From contig NZ_RDBF01000002.1 in assembly GCF_003674095.1 (NCBI RefSeq), positions 1-64,000 on the forward strand: DNA of 64,000 nucleotides, in the 5' to 3' direction. The DNA comes from Aeromicrobium phragmitis. GTDB lineage: Bacteria; Actinomycetota; Actinomycetes; Propionibacteriales; Nocardioidaceae. Position 1 is the stretch's first letter; the number at the start of each line of letters is the position of its first letter. Under the pieces are notes generated by a model. The model saw only the letters and a program-made list of their open reading frames with translations, was not told where the DNA came from and did not search any database. The position numbers and the translations under genes were made by a program. Positions 7,845 through 16,163 of this stretch are shown here, piece by piece.

Positions 7845-8567
7845 TTATTGCCCGCCTTCGGCCGGGTCACCGGAATCGAGCCGAACCCGATCGCGCTCCT
7901 CATCCCGTTGGCCTTGCTGCTCGTCGGCGCGGCGTTTGATGCGACCCATGCCGGGCACCTTGCCGAGCATCTCGCCGAGTTCCTGGACGAGGTCGAGCAT
8001 GTCGTGGATGTCGGGAGCGATGGTCTGGAGGTTGGCCAGCATCGGAATGACCTCGGTCTCGACCCGCTCCAGCAGGTGCGGCAGGTGGTCGATCAGCCCG
8101 ACCAGCGCGTCCACCTCCTGCGTATCGGTCGTCGTGGCGAGCCGATCGAGCAACGGCTGCAACCGTTCCAACGAGGGTGCAAACAGATCGATGAGGCGTT
8201 CGGTGCGCTTGATCGTCGGCTCGACGCTGCCGACCGTTCCTGCCGTGCGCACCACGATCGCGTTGGCAGAGTCCACCGTCGCGCTTGAGCGCCGGACGAT
8301 CTCGTCGGCATCGGCGGCGGTCTTGTCGGCGCGACGCACGAGCTCATCGGCCGCGTCGACGGTCTCGCCTGCGCGGCGCACGATCTCGTCGGCCGCCGTC
8401 CGGGTCGCGTCGACCTGGTCGACCATCGTCGAGACGCGAGCCAGCAGCGCTTCAGCTTCATCCAACAACGCCAGGGCCCGGGGGAGTGCCGTCGCCAGCT
8501 CTGCGGCGAGGGCCGGGCCGCGGGAGGCGAGTGCCAGGGCGTCTCGAGGATCCGGGATCAGGCGCAT
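7845..8567 (-). CDS. Coiled-coil protein of unknown function (actinobacterial)
   Basis: A 240-residue soluble protein without signal peptide or membrane helix. Residues about 25-115 are a heptad-like series (TADEIVRRAGETVDAADELVR and repeats) that should form a long helical coiled coil, resembling phage-tail or chemoreceptor-like heptads. The C-terminal half (TDTQEVDALVGLIDHLPHLL, PMLANLQTIAPDIHDMLDL, GMGRIKRR) is conserved with a truncated copy at 5540-6018. Related actinobacterial proteins are often mislabelled as RuBisCO large subunit; nothing here supports that. Role unknown, perhaps a scaffold. Confidence 0.8.
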   Translation of the reverse strand: MRLIPDPRDALALASRGPALAAELATALPRALALLDEAEALLARVSTMVDQVDATRTAADEIVRRAGETVDAADELVRRADKTAADADEIVRRSSATVDSANAIVVRTAGTVGSVEPTIKRTERLIDLFAPSLERLQPLLDRLATTTDTQEVDALVGLIDHLPHLLERVETEVIPMLANLQTIAPDIHDMLDLVQELGEMLGKVPGMGRIKRRADEQQGQRDEERDRVRLDSGDPAEGGQ

Positions 8568-8633
8568 CTTGCCAATCTAGCGAGCAGTACCCCGAAGCGC
8601 GTTCTGGGAGCAGCAGCGGACGATGATGGGCTC

Positions 8634-9986
8634 GTGGACACCGCACTGCCGCTTTCCTTCCGCGACCTTCCCCAGGGCGTAGTCATCGACGACCCCGATC
8701 TGCTCTCGTCCTACGCACGGGATCAGTCGCGGTTCACCGATTCCGCGACTCCGCTCGCGGTGCTGGCCCCGCGGACCACCGACGAGGTCGCCGCGTGCGT
8801 CCGCACCTGCCGCGAGGCGAAGATCCCGGTCGTCACCCGCGGCGCGGGCACCGGGCTCAGTGGCGGCGCGAACGCGGTCGCGAACGGCGTCGTGTTGTCG
8901 CTGCACCGCATGAACCAGATTCTCTTCGTCGACCCGGTCGAGCGCCTCGCCGTCGTGCAGCCCGGCGTGAACACCGGGGAGCTGCGTGCGGCGGTCGCCG
9001 AGCAGGGCCTGATGTATCCGCCGGACCCGGGCTCGGTTGCCTCGTGCTCGATCGGCGGCAATGTGGCGACCAACGCCGGCGGGATGTGCTGCGTGAAGTA
9101 CGGGGTCACCCGGGACTTCGTCGAGGAACTCGAGGTCGTGCTCGCCGACGGGCGCGTCATGCGTACCGGCACGCGGACGGTGAAGGGCGTCGCCGGCTAC
9201 GACCTCACGTCGCTGTTCGTCGGCTCGGAGGGCACTCTCGGCATCGTCACAGAGGTCGTCGTGCGGCTCGTGCCGGCGCCGCGGCCGCCGCTGACCTTGG
9301 TCGCCACCTTCTCCGACCTGACCTCGGCCGGCACTGCGGTCAGCGCGATCAGCGCGGCAGGGTTCGCCCTGTCCGCCGTCGAGATCCTCGACCGCACCAC
9401 GCTGCAGGCCGTCGACGCGATGACGCGTATGGGTCTCGGCGACGCCGCAGCGATGCTGCTGGTCCAGGCCGACTCGGACGACGCCGCATCCCTCCTCACC
9501 GAGGCCGAAAAGCTGGCCGAAGCCGCCGGTGCGGTCGACATCGCCATCAGCGAGGACCCGGCCGAGGCCGCCATGCTCATGGAAGCGCGCCGCCTCGCGC
9601 TGCCCGCACTGGAACGGCTCGGCGAGTGGCTGCTCGATGACGTCTGCGTGCCGCGCGGCCGCGTCGTCGAGCTGATCGCCGCGGTCGAGGGGATCGCCGC
9701 CGCCACCGGCCTGACGATCGGGGTTTTCGGCCACGCGGGCGACGGCAACCTGCACCCCACGCTGAACTTCGACGAGGCGTCGCGCGACGCCGCGCTCACG
9801 GCGTTCGACCAGATCACCGAGGCCGCACTCGCCCTCGGCGGCACCATCACCGGCGAGCACGGCGTCGGCCGGCTGAAAGCCGACTGGCTTATTCGCGAAC
9901 TCGACCCCGTCGCCCTCGAACTGCAGCGAGCGCTCCGCCGCACCTTCGACCCCGAGTGCCTACTCAACCCGGGCGTGCAGCTCTAG
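8634..9986 (+). CDS. FAD-binding oxidase, glycolate oxidase GlcD / D-lactate dehydrogenase type
   Basis: A 450-residue flavoenzyme of the VAO/PCMH family. The FAD-binding domain spans about residues 35-215, with VVTRGAGTGLSGGA, PPDPGSVASCSIGGN and NAGGMCCVKYG, and FAD contacts around VKGVAGYDLTSLFVGSEGTLG. The C-terminal FAD-oxidase domain ends with HAGDGNLHPT (metal/substrate ligands), TGEHGVG and FDPECLLNPG. This architecture oxidises 2-hydroxyacids such as glycolate or D-lactate. The GTG start at 8634 gives a normal family length. No iron-sulfur partner (GlcE/GlcF) is adjacent, so it is more likely a single-subunit D-lactate or 2-hydroxyacid dehydrogenase. It is transcribed divergently from the coiled-coil gene. 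Confidence 0.92.
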   Translation: MDTALPLSFRDLPQGVVIDDPDLLSSYARDQSRFTDSATPLAVLAPRTTDEVAACVRTCREAKIPVVTRGAGTGLSGGANAVANGVVLSLHRMNQILFVDPVERLAVVQPGVNTGELRAAVAEQGLMYPPDPGSVASCSIGGNVATNAGGMCCVKYGVTRDFVEELEVVLADGRVMRTGTRTVKGVAGYDLTSLFVGSEGTLGIVTEVVVRLVPAPRPPLTLVATFSDLTSAGTAVSAISAAGFALSAVEILDRTTLQAVDAMTRMGLGDAAAMLLVQADSDDAASLLTEAEKLAEAAGAVDIAISEDPAEAAMLMEARRLALPALERLGEWLLDDVCVPRGRVVELIAAVEGIAAATGLTIGVFGHAGDGNLHPTLNFDEASRDAALTAFDQITEAALALGGTITGEHGVGRLKADWLIRELDPVALELQRALRRTFDPECLLNPGVQL

Positions 9987-10015
9987 GGTGTGTCGAAAGC
10001 ACCCGAGGAGGGCTG

Positions 10016-10234
10016 ATGGCCGACACCGCGATGCCGCTCGTCGCGGCCGAGTGTCAGCGCCTCCACGACGCGCTCGCGCCGCTGAGCGAGGACACCTGGC
10101 AGACCCTGTCGCTGTGTCGTCACCCGAAACGTCCGGCACCTCGAGCCCCTGGGTGTCGACTGCCTGAACCCGTGGAGCGAGAGTTGGTAACGCGGCAGTT
10201 TCTGACGACGTTCGTCTGCAGCTGGGGTATATGA
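10016..10234 (+). pseudogene. N-terminal remnant, maleylpyruvate-isomerase/DinB-like
   Basis: After a GAGGAGGG ribosome site, ATG at 10016 starts about 35 residues (AAECQRLHDALAPLSEDTWQTLSLC) resembling the first helix of mycothiol-dependent maleylpyruvate isomerase-like (TIGR03083/DinB_2) proteins, which continue with a Trp and His-containing metal site. Here the sequence changes to an unrelated basic stretch and stops at 10234. Neither the metal-binding His residues nor the rest of the fold can be found in any frame, so this looks like a decayed gene end. The sequence from 10235 to the next start contains nothing recognisable. Confidence 0.45.
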
Positions 10235-10382
10235 GTGTGAACTGTGGGCGTTCTGTGCACGCTCCTCGTGACTTTCGCTCCCATTGACTGCTGATGCTCG
10301 ACCGCCAGTGCGATGGGCGCCCGGGCGATTGATCGATCGCGAAATCTAGTTCGGCGTCGGTGGCCGCGGATAGGGTTGACGC

Positions 10383-11297
10383 GTGGTTGCAGTGGAGACG
10401 GAACGTCGTCGACTGGTGCTGGTGGCGTATCGCATCTGCGGTTCGTGGGCCGACGCGGAGGATGTCGTGCAGCAGGCCTCGATCGAGTGGCTCGCCCTGC
10501 CACAGCCGGCGGACAATCCGGCCGGATGGTTGACCAAGACGACCGTTCGCCGGGCCATCGACGCGCTCCGGGCCAGGCAGCGAGCTGCGACCTATGTCGG
10601 GCCGTGGCTCCCGGAACCGATCGTGACGCCGTCCGGTGCTGCCCCCGACGAGGCGATCGAGCACCGGGAAACCTTGGCGATGGCCTTCATGGTGCTCGCG
10701 GAAACGCTCACCCCTCCACAGCGGGCCGTCGTCGTGCTCCGGTCACTCGACTACACCCATGCCGAGATCGCCGAGATCCTCGACATCTCCCCGAGCGCGG
10801 CGCGCCAGCATCAGGTTCGTGGCACGCGACGTCTGGCGGCGGCGGGTTACCGGAACGGGGAGCCCGGCCTCGCAGCGCGCACGAGCGAGCGGGCGGTCGA
10901 GGACATCGCCGTGTCGACGGCACCGCTCCTCGAGGCGTTCCTCGCGGCGGCCCGAGACGGCGACCTCGAACGACTGTCGTCGCTACTTTCCGCCGACGTT
11001 CGCGCCTACCAGGACGGCGGCGGCAAGGTGCGGGCGGCGAGGCGTCTGCTGATCGGGGTCCGGAACGTCGCTCGGTTCACGGCGGGTGTGGCCGCCCTGA
11101 ACCGCTCCCGGCGCGCCGTCGCGTTCGTGAACGTCAACGGAGCGCCGGGCGCGGTCGTCACCCTCGACGGGGTGCGGCACGTGCTGTCGATCGAGGTGCG
11201 GGACGGGCGTATCTATCGTGTGTTCGACGTCTGCAACCCCGCCAAGCACAGCACCCTCGGCCGCCGCGACCCGGTCGCCGAGGCAGATGCGGCTTAG
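10383..11297 (+). CDS. ECF41-type RNA polymerase sigma factor (SigJ-like) with SnoaL-like tail
   Basis: A 304-residue extracytoplasmic-function sigma factor. Sigma region 2 is at about residues 8-75 (CGSWADAEDVVQQASIEWLA) and region 4 at about 110-165 (LTPPQRAVVVLRSLDYTHAE, SPSAARQHQVRGTRRL). The C-terminal 120 residues form a SnoaL/NTF2-like domain with the DGGGK motif and an NPxK motif (CNPAKHS) near the end, the two signatures of the ECF41 group, in which this tail modulates activity in place of a separate anti-sigma factor. It converges with and overlaps by four bases a carboxymuconolactone-decarboxylase-type gene, the usual ECF41 neighbour and target. Confidence 0.93.
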   Translation: MVAVETERRRLVLVAYRICGSWADAEDVVQQASIEWLALPQPADNPAGWLTKTTVRRAIDALRARQRAATYVGPWLPEPIVTPSGAAPDEAIEHRETLAMAFMVLAETLTPPQRAVVVLRSLDYTHAEIAEILDISPSAARQHQVRGTRRLAAAGYRNGEPGLAARTSERAVEDIAVSTAPLLEAFLAAARDGDLERLSSLLSADVRAYQDGGGKVRAARRLLIGVRNVARFTAGVAALNRSRRAVAFVNVNGAPGAVVTLDGVRHVLSIEVRDGRIYRVFDVCNPAKHSTLGRRDPVAEADAA

Positions 11298-11734
11298 CCC
11301 TTCAGCGCCGGCGGGCTCAGGTGCGTCGATACGCCGATCCGGTTCCACAGGTTGATCGTGCCGATCGCCAGCACGAGATCGGCCAACTCGCGCTCGGAGA
11401 AGTTGTCGGCAGCGGTCTGCCACGTCGCGTCGTCGACCCCGCCGGAAATGGCGGTGATCTGCTCGGTGAGCGCGAGAGCCGCCCGCTCGGCCTCGGTGAA
11501 GAAGGTGGTCTCCCTCCACGCGCTGACCGCGTAGATCTTCCGGGTCGGCACGCCCTGCTTCTCCAGATCGGTGGCGTGCAGGTCGACGCAGAACGCACAC
11601 CCGTTGAGCTGCGACGCGCGGAGTTTGACCAGGTCGAGCAGTTCGTGGTCGAGGTTCTTTCCAATGTAGGCGTCGAGTTGTGCGACCGCGCGGTATCCCT
11701 CCGGAGCGGTCTGGTTAATTGCCAGTCGAGTCAT
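11294..11734 (-). CDS. Carboxymuconolactone decarboxylase / AhpD-like protein
   Basis: A 146-residue all-helical protein of the CMD family. The conserved core has the redox CxxC and His as CAFCVDLHATDLEKQG, preceded by LLDLVKLRASQLNG, as in AhpD-type alkylhydroperoxidases. In ECF41 loci such CMD, oxidoreductase or epimerase genes are commonly the main target of the adjacent sigma factor, and here the two genes face each other with a 4-base stop overlap. A peroxidase or thiol-redox role is inferred; the physiological substrate is unknown. A sigma-specific promoter should lie in 11735-11882, but I could not pick one out by eye. Confidence 0.9.
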   Translation of the reverse strand: MTRLAINQTAPEGYRAVAQLDAYIGKNLDHELLDLVKLRASQLNGCAFCVDLHATDLEKQGVPTRKIYAVSAWRETTFFTEAERAALALTEQITAISGGVDDATWQTAADNFSERELADLVLAIGTINLWNRIGVSTHLSPPALKG

Positions 11735-11882
11735 CGAATCTCCACTTCGTCACCTCGTCCGGGATCCGCCGGACGAGCGGGGAACGCTTCCCCAGCAGAG
11801 TTGTCGATCCGGACGTCTCGGATGTGACAGTTCGAAGCTCTTCCCGCGTGTCAGAACCAGCGAGACCCGGCAGACTCGACCC

Positions 11883-13277
11883 GTGATCTCCTGGGATGTC
11901 GACGACCGGCCTGCCACCTTGCGTGCCCGCGCCTACATGCTGGGCATGCGCATCGCCCGCGACAAGCAGGCGTTCGAGGGGGAGGAGCACACGCTGCAGG
12001 TCGCCCGGCAGCGGCAGCAGTCCGGCAACTGCCCACCCACCCGGCTCACCCGGTGGGTGTCAGGCATCCGCGAGACACGCCGCGACGGCATGACGGTGTG
12101 GACGGTCCGTCCACGCCGAACGCGTCCGGTCGCTCGTGTCTTCTACGTTCACGGCGGCGGGTACGTGCACCCGCTCACCGCCGACTACTGGCTCCTGGTC
12201 CGCGATCTGGCCCGGGCCGGCATCGAGGTGGTGGTACCGGCCTACCCGCTGGCTCCCGACGCCACCGTGGACACCGTCCTGCCGGCACTGCAACGGCTCG
12301 CGGAGGAGTCGCTGGCCGGACTCCCCACCGTTCTCATGGGCGACTCGGCCGGAGGTGCCCTCGTCCTCGTGCTCGCTCAGCTCCTCCGCGACGCCGGCGG
12401 CGCACAACCGGCCGGTGTCGTCATGCTCTCCCCGTGGTTGGATGCCACGCTCGACGAGGACGCCGTCGCAGGTCTTGAGGCCAGCGATCCGATGCTGGCC
12501 GAATCGGGGCTGCGCGCCGCTGGGCGCTGGTGGGCCGGTTCTCGCAGCCCCGCCGATCCGTTGGTGAGCCCGGTGAACGGTGACGTGCACGACCTTCCGC
12601 CGCTCGACGTCTTCATCGGGGACAAGGACATCCTCCGACCGGCCGTCGACGACCTCGTCGCCAAGGCCCGAGTTCAGGACGCTGACCTGCGGCTTCACGA
12701 GGTCCGGGCGATGTTCCATGTCTGGATGACGCGGCGCATCCCCGAAGCGCGACGCACCCGCCAGGCGCTCGTCCGCATCGTGCGTGAGCGCGTCGGTGCC
12801 GGCGCGGTGCCCGGCGCGACCTGGCACTTCGAGCAGCAGGTGACCGTGAACGCACCGGCCGCGGAGGTCTGGGCGCGGGTCGTCACGCCCGAAGGCATCA
12901 ACGACGAGATGCGTCCCGTGATGACGATGACGCTCCCGCGAGGGGCGCAGAGCGTCACGATCGACACGATCACGGTGGGCCAACCGATCGGGCGGGCGCC
13001 GCTACGCCTGGGCGGGCTGATCCCGTTCGAGTATGACGACCTCCTCGTGGCGGAGTTGGAGCCCGGCCGGCGGTTCCGCGAGGAGTCGACGATGCTGAGC
13101 ATGCGCGCCTGGATCCACGACCGCACGGTCGAGCCTGCCGGCAACCGCACCGTCGTCACGGACCGGGTCACGTTCGAGCCTCGCCTCCCGCTCAGCGTCG
13201 CCGGGCCAGTGCTGAGTGGGGTCATTCAGGCGTTCTTCGCGCATCGGCACCGCAGGCTGCGCCGGTACTTCGGCTAG
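11883..13277 (+). CDS. Alpha/beta hydrolase (HSL/acetyl-hydrolase type) fused to SRPBCC domain
   Basis: A 464-residue two-domain protein. Residues about 60-300 are a hormone-sensitive-lipase-type esterase with the HGGGY oxyanion motif, nucleophile elbow GDSAGG, acid in FIGDKD and His in FHVW. Residues about 317-464 form an SRPBCC/START-like hydrophobic-ligand domain, beginning FEQQVTVNAPAAEVWARVVTPEG, the standard opening of that fold. The two are in one frame without a break. The fusion suggests a lipid ester or steroid-like substrate delivered or sequestered by the SRPBCC pocket; this is inference. GTG at 11883 is the likely start. It converges with the SCO1664-family gene, overlapping it by four bases. 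Confidence 0.88.
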   Translation: MISWDVDDRPATLRARAYMLGMRIARDKQAFEGEEHTLQVARQRQQSGNCPPTRLTRWVSGIRETRRDGMTVWTVRPRRTRPVARVFYVHGGGYVHPLTADYWLLVRDLARAGIEVVVPAYPLAPDATVDTVLPALQRLAEESLAGLPTVLMGDSAGGALVLVLAQLLRDAGGAQPAGVVMLSPWLDATLDEDAVAGLEASDPMLAESGLRAAGRWWAGSRSPADPLVSPVNGDVHDLPPLDVFIGDKDILRPAVDDLVAKARVQDADLRLHEVRAMFHVWMTRRIPEARRTRQALVRIVRERVGAGAVPGATWHFEQQVTVNAPAAEVWARVVTPEGINDEMRPVMTMTLPRGAQSVTIDTITVGQPIGRAPLRLGGLIPFEYDDLLVAELEPGRRFREESTMLSMRAWIHDRTVEPAGNRTVVTDRVTFEPRLPLSVAGPVLSGVIQAFFAHRHRRLRRYFG

Positions 13278-14041
13278 AACGGGGGCCAGGGGACAGGCGG
13301 CATGTCGCCCTCGGGCGCGGGGAACACGCCCTCGGCAAGCAGTCGGTCGACCCGCGCGTGCAGCGCCCCGAGTTCTGGCATCTCGAGGAGGTCAGTCAAC
13401 TGCGTGCCGAGCTCTCCACCGAGCGCCTCGCGCACCTGCCGCACGCCGGCGAGCTCGTCGTCGGTCAGCGGCTCACCGACCCAGCCCCACAGCACCGTGC
13501 GGAGCTTCGGCTCGACGTGGAAGGTGAGCCCGTGGTCGACGCCGAATCGGTGCCCGTCCGGCATCGCCAGCACGTGACCGCCCTTGCGGTCCGCGTTGTT
13601 CACCAGGACGTCGAGCACCGCCATGCGCCGTAACGTCGGGGAGTCCTCGTGGAGCACCGACACCGGCTTCTCTTCGGCATCGACGCCGTCGAGGACGTGT
13701 TTCCACCCGTGCTCGGGAACCTGGTCGGCGGGAACGATCGTCACCGGGTCTTGCTCCGGGTCGATCTCTTTCCAGACCTGAAGCATGCCGGTGCCGTGCG
13801 GGCCAGCGCCCAGCCACGTCGGCGGCACGAGGTTCCATCCCGTCGCTTCTGACACGAGATACGTTGCCACCTCGCGCTGCGCGAGGACGGCACCGGGAAA
13901 GTCCCACAGCGGACGCTCACCGGCAACAGGCTTGTAGACGACCGCGGTGTCGCCGATGCGGCCGTAGAAGGTCGCGTTCGAGGCCGGGAGGATGCGGCCC
14001 TCGAGCATCAACTCGCCCTCGGGCACCGCTTGAACGGTCAC
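13274..14041 (-). CDS. SCO1664 family protein
   Basis: A 255-residue cytoplasmic protein of the actinobacterial SCO1664 family, related to PI3/PI4-kinase-like folds. Visible family landmarks are VVYKPVAGERPLWDFP (nucleotide-loop Lys), LDVLVNNADRKGGHVL (catalytic-loop-like Asn/Asp) and FGVDHGLTFH (DxG-like). It begins with GTG at 14041, overlapping the DUF3090 stop as GTGA. It is the third gene in a tight operon with a histidine phosphatase and a DUF3090 gene, an order widely conserved in Actinobacteria. The kinase-like residues suggest phosphotransfer, but no substrate is known. Confidence 0.9.
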   Translation of the reverse strand: MTVQAVPEGELMLEGRILPASNATFYGRIGDTAVVYKPVAGERPLWDFPGAVLAQREVATYLVSEATGWNLVPPTWLGAGPHGTGMLQVWKEIDPEQDPVTIVPADQVPEHGWKHVLDGVDAEEKPVSVLHEDSPTLRRMAVLDVLVNNADRKGGHVLAMPDGHRFGVDHGLTFHVEPKLRTVLWGWVGEPLTDDELAGVRQVREALGGELGTQLTDLLEMPELGALHARVDRLLAEGVFPAPEGDMPPVPWPPF

Positions 14042-14595
14042 AGGAAGTCGTCGGTCGCCGGGCAGATGTGGCCTTCGGGATCCATCGGGTTGAGGCACAG
14101 CGGGCAGTACGGCCGTCCCGCGAGCACGACTTCCCGAGCCCGCTTGGCGAACGACCGCGCTGCGCCCACCGGGATGCGCACCTGCAGGACCTCCGGTGAC
14201 TCCTGCGGGTCTGGTGTCTCCTCCAGGTCGCCCTCGACGAGCGGGTGCGCCTCGATGACCACCTGTGCGGTGCTCGGGTCCCACCCCAGCGTCATCATCC
14301 CGACGCGGAACTGCTCGACGACGGGGGCGTCCAGTGGATCGTCGTCGTCCAGACCCTCGGGAGCGCGCGCCGGGATGCTCGCCGGATTGCCCTCGATCGA
14401 CATCAGCTCGTCGAGCAACTCGTCCATGCGGTCGGCGAGAACGGCGGACTGCTCCTTCTCCATGCCGACGCTGACGACTCGATCGCCATCACGGACCTGG
14501 AGATAGAACGTCCGCTGGCCGGGGCTGCCGACCGTGCCGACCACGAATCGGTCCGGCCAGTCGAAGTCGTGCACCACAGTCGCCATGTCGTCCAT
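14038..14595 (-). CDS. DUF3090 family protein
   Basis: A 185-residue protein of the actinobacterial DUF3090 family. It opens with VVHDFDWPDRFVVGTVG and closes with a zinc-ribbon-like block: CPLCLNPMDPEGHICP, giving CxxC and HxC. ATG codons at 14595 and 14586 are both usable. It sits one base after the histidine phosphatase stop and overlaps the SCO1664-family gene by four bases, so the three should be one transcript. Biochemical role unknown; the zinc motif suggests a structural or regulatory partner of the adjacent kinase-like protein. Confidence 0.9.
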   Translation of the reverse strand: MDDMATVVHDFDWPDRFVVGTVGSPGQRTFYLQVRDGDRVVSVGMEKEQSAVLADRMDELLDELMSIEGNPASIPARAPEGLDDDDPLDAPVVEQFRVGMMTLGWDPSTAQVVIEAHPLVEGDLEETPDPQESPEVLQVRIPVGAARSFAKRAREVVLAGRPYCPLCLNPMDPEGHICPATDDFL

Positions 14596-14596
14596 G

Positions 14597-15304
14597 CTAG
14601 GAGCGTCGCTCCGTCGCTGCTGCGGGACCGGCGCCTCCGCCCACGGCGGCGTCAGCGGTAGCCTCCGCCGCGCGCAACCACGCGAGGTCACCGGCGGAAG
14701 TGTTCGTCGCCACAACGTCGGGACGCGCCTCGCCGTACCGCACGATCGACACCGATGCGGGATCGACGTGAAGCCGTTGGAAGTGGTCCAGATGCATGCC
14801 GAGGGCATCGGCGAGGATCGACTTGATCACGTCGCCATGCGACACCGCGGCCCACACCGCCGTCGGCCCGTGTTCGACCTCGATCTCGGCATCGATGCGC
14901 CGGATCGCCTCGACCGCCCGGGCCTGCATCGACAGCAACGACTCGCCCTCGGGGAACACCGCCGCCGACGGTTGCGACTGCACGACCTTCCACAGCGGTT
15001 CCTTCGCCAGCTCCTTCAGCGGTCGCCCCTGCCACGTGCCGTAGGCGCACTCGGTGAGGCGTTCGTCCACCACGGGTACGAGAGGCTGGTCCTGCCGCTC
15101 GAGGATCGCCTGCGTGGTCTCGCGGCAGCGCTCCAGCGGACTCGTGACCACACGCGTCAGGGAGACATCGGCGAGCCGGGCGCCCATCCGCGACGCCTGA
15201 TCGACCCCGGTGTCGTCCAGATGCACATCGGGGGAGCGGCCGGCGAGGATGCCGGCGTCGTTGGCGGTGGTGCGTCCGTGCCGGACGAGCAGAACGATGG
15301 CCAT
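14597..15304 (-). CDS. Histidine phosphatase family protein (MSMEG_4193 type)
   Basis: A 235-residue phosphoglycerate-mutase-like phosphatase. The phosphohistidine motif is LLVRHGRTTAN at residues 5-15, the second Arg/Glu region is SPLERCRETTQ, and the second catalytic His is in AVSHGDVIKS (about 155). This matches the MSMEG_4193 subfamily, usually the first gene of the DUF3090-SCO1664 operon. It likely removes phosphate from a small molecule rather than acting in glycolysis; the substrate is undefined. The C-terminal 30 residues are Ala/Gly-rich and probably disordered. Confidence 0.9.
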   Translation of the reverse strand: MAIVLLVRHGRTTANDAGILAGRSPDVHLDDTGVDQASRMGARLADVSLTRVVTSPLERCRETTQAILERQDQPLVPVVDERLTECAYGTWQGRPLKELAKEPLWKVVQSQPSAAVFPEGESLLSMQARAVEAIRRIDAEIEVEHGPTAVWAAVSHGDVIKSILADALGMHLDHFQRLHVDPASVSIVRYGEARPDVVATNTSAGDLAWLRAAEATADAAVGGGAGPAAATERRS

Positions 15305-15402
15305 GCCGCGAGCCTAGCGACGCCAACGGCTACGCAAAGTGTTCAGATTCCTATCCGCGTATGCAGTAGTTGTCGCTCGCCGTATTGGGTTAACGTTCAG
15401 GC

Positions 15403-16161
15403 GTGACTGCGCCCTTCGCGAACGCCCTTCTTGGCTGGAAGACGAGCAAGGGGAGGCTGGTGCCTAACACGGCCGATACCGCGAGCAGCATGTCAATGCG
15501 GCTCGCGGCGGCGGTTCTTGAGAACCTGGGAGTGGAAGCCGCCGAAAGCCCGCTGCTCCCGAGAGACCCCGGGTCAGCACTCGAACAGATGACTAGAAGG
15601 GATCTCCAGCAAGAACTTCTAGAGCTCGCGCCCGAACGTGCTTGGGATGTGCACTGCGGAGTGCTCATCAGTCGCTTTCAGCAGTATCGGCACCTCGACG
15701 CCCTTGATCAGCTGGTGCGCAATCAGCCGGCACTTCGAGTCACCATCGGAACCGATTACATGATCAAACCCGACGTGACGGTTGGCATTTCTCGGCATCG
15801 TTTGATGGATAGGGCAGCCGACCCAGCTCCTTTTTTGCACGCGGTGATCTCGTGTAAGTGGACCATTCGCTCAGACCGCGTACAGAACATTCGCCACGAG
15901 TTCGGACAGATGATCCGCCACCGACGGGGTCGTCAACCCCACCTGGTAACCCTAACGGCGGAGCCGCTTCCTACGCGGCTAGCTTCCATTGCCAGAGGTA
16001 CGGGCGAAGTCGATGCAACTTACCATGTGGCATTCGATGCGCTTGCTGAGGCAGTTCGAAGCGCAGGGAATCAGGAGCAACAGAATGCGTGGAATGAGTG
16101 TGTTGCTCAAGGGCGTCTGAAACCGTATGACGAGCTCGCGCCGACGCTGGCAGCTTGGTGA
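15403..16161 (+). CDS. Type II restriction endonuclease, NgoMIV family
   Basis: A 252-residue nuclease resembling NgoMIV, which cuts GCCGGC. The catalytic block is recognisable: Asp in YMIKPDVTVG (about residue 124), then the SCK of HAVISCKWTIRSDR (about 150) corresponding to the Ser-x-Lys metal site of NgoMIV, and the conserved HLVTLTAEPLPTRLASIARG. Start is GTG at 15403. It faces a cytosine-5 methyltransferase tail to tail with two bases between the stops, the expected modification partner. Recognition of GCCGGC is inferred from family membership. Codon choice and base composition look less GC-extreme than the flanking operons, consistent with horizontal acquisition. Confidence 0.87.
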   Translation: MTAPFANALLGWKTSKGRLVPNTADTASSMSMRLAAAVLENLGVEAAESPLLPRDPGSALEQMTRRDLQQELLELAPERAWDVHCGVLISRFQQYRHLDALDQLVRNQPALRVTIGTDYMIKPDVTVGISRHRLMDRAADPAPFLHAVISCKWTIRSDRVQNIRHEFGQMIRHRRGRQPHLVTLTAEPLPTRLASIARGTGEVDATYHVAFDALAEAVRSAGNQEQQNAWNECVAQGRLKPYDELAPTLAAW

Positions 16162-16163
16162 TC

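Noticed and set aside
7845-8567. RuBisCO large-subunit label often given to similar proteins
   Set aside because: The sequence is a heptad-rich helical protein with no RuBisCO active-site motif.
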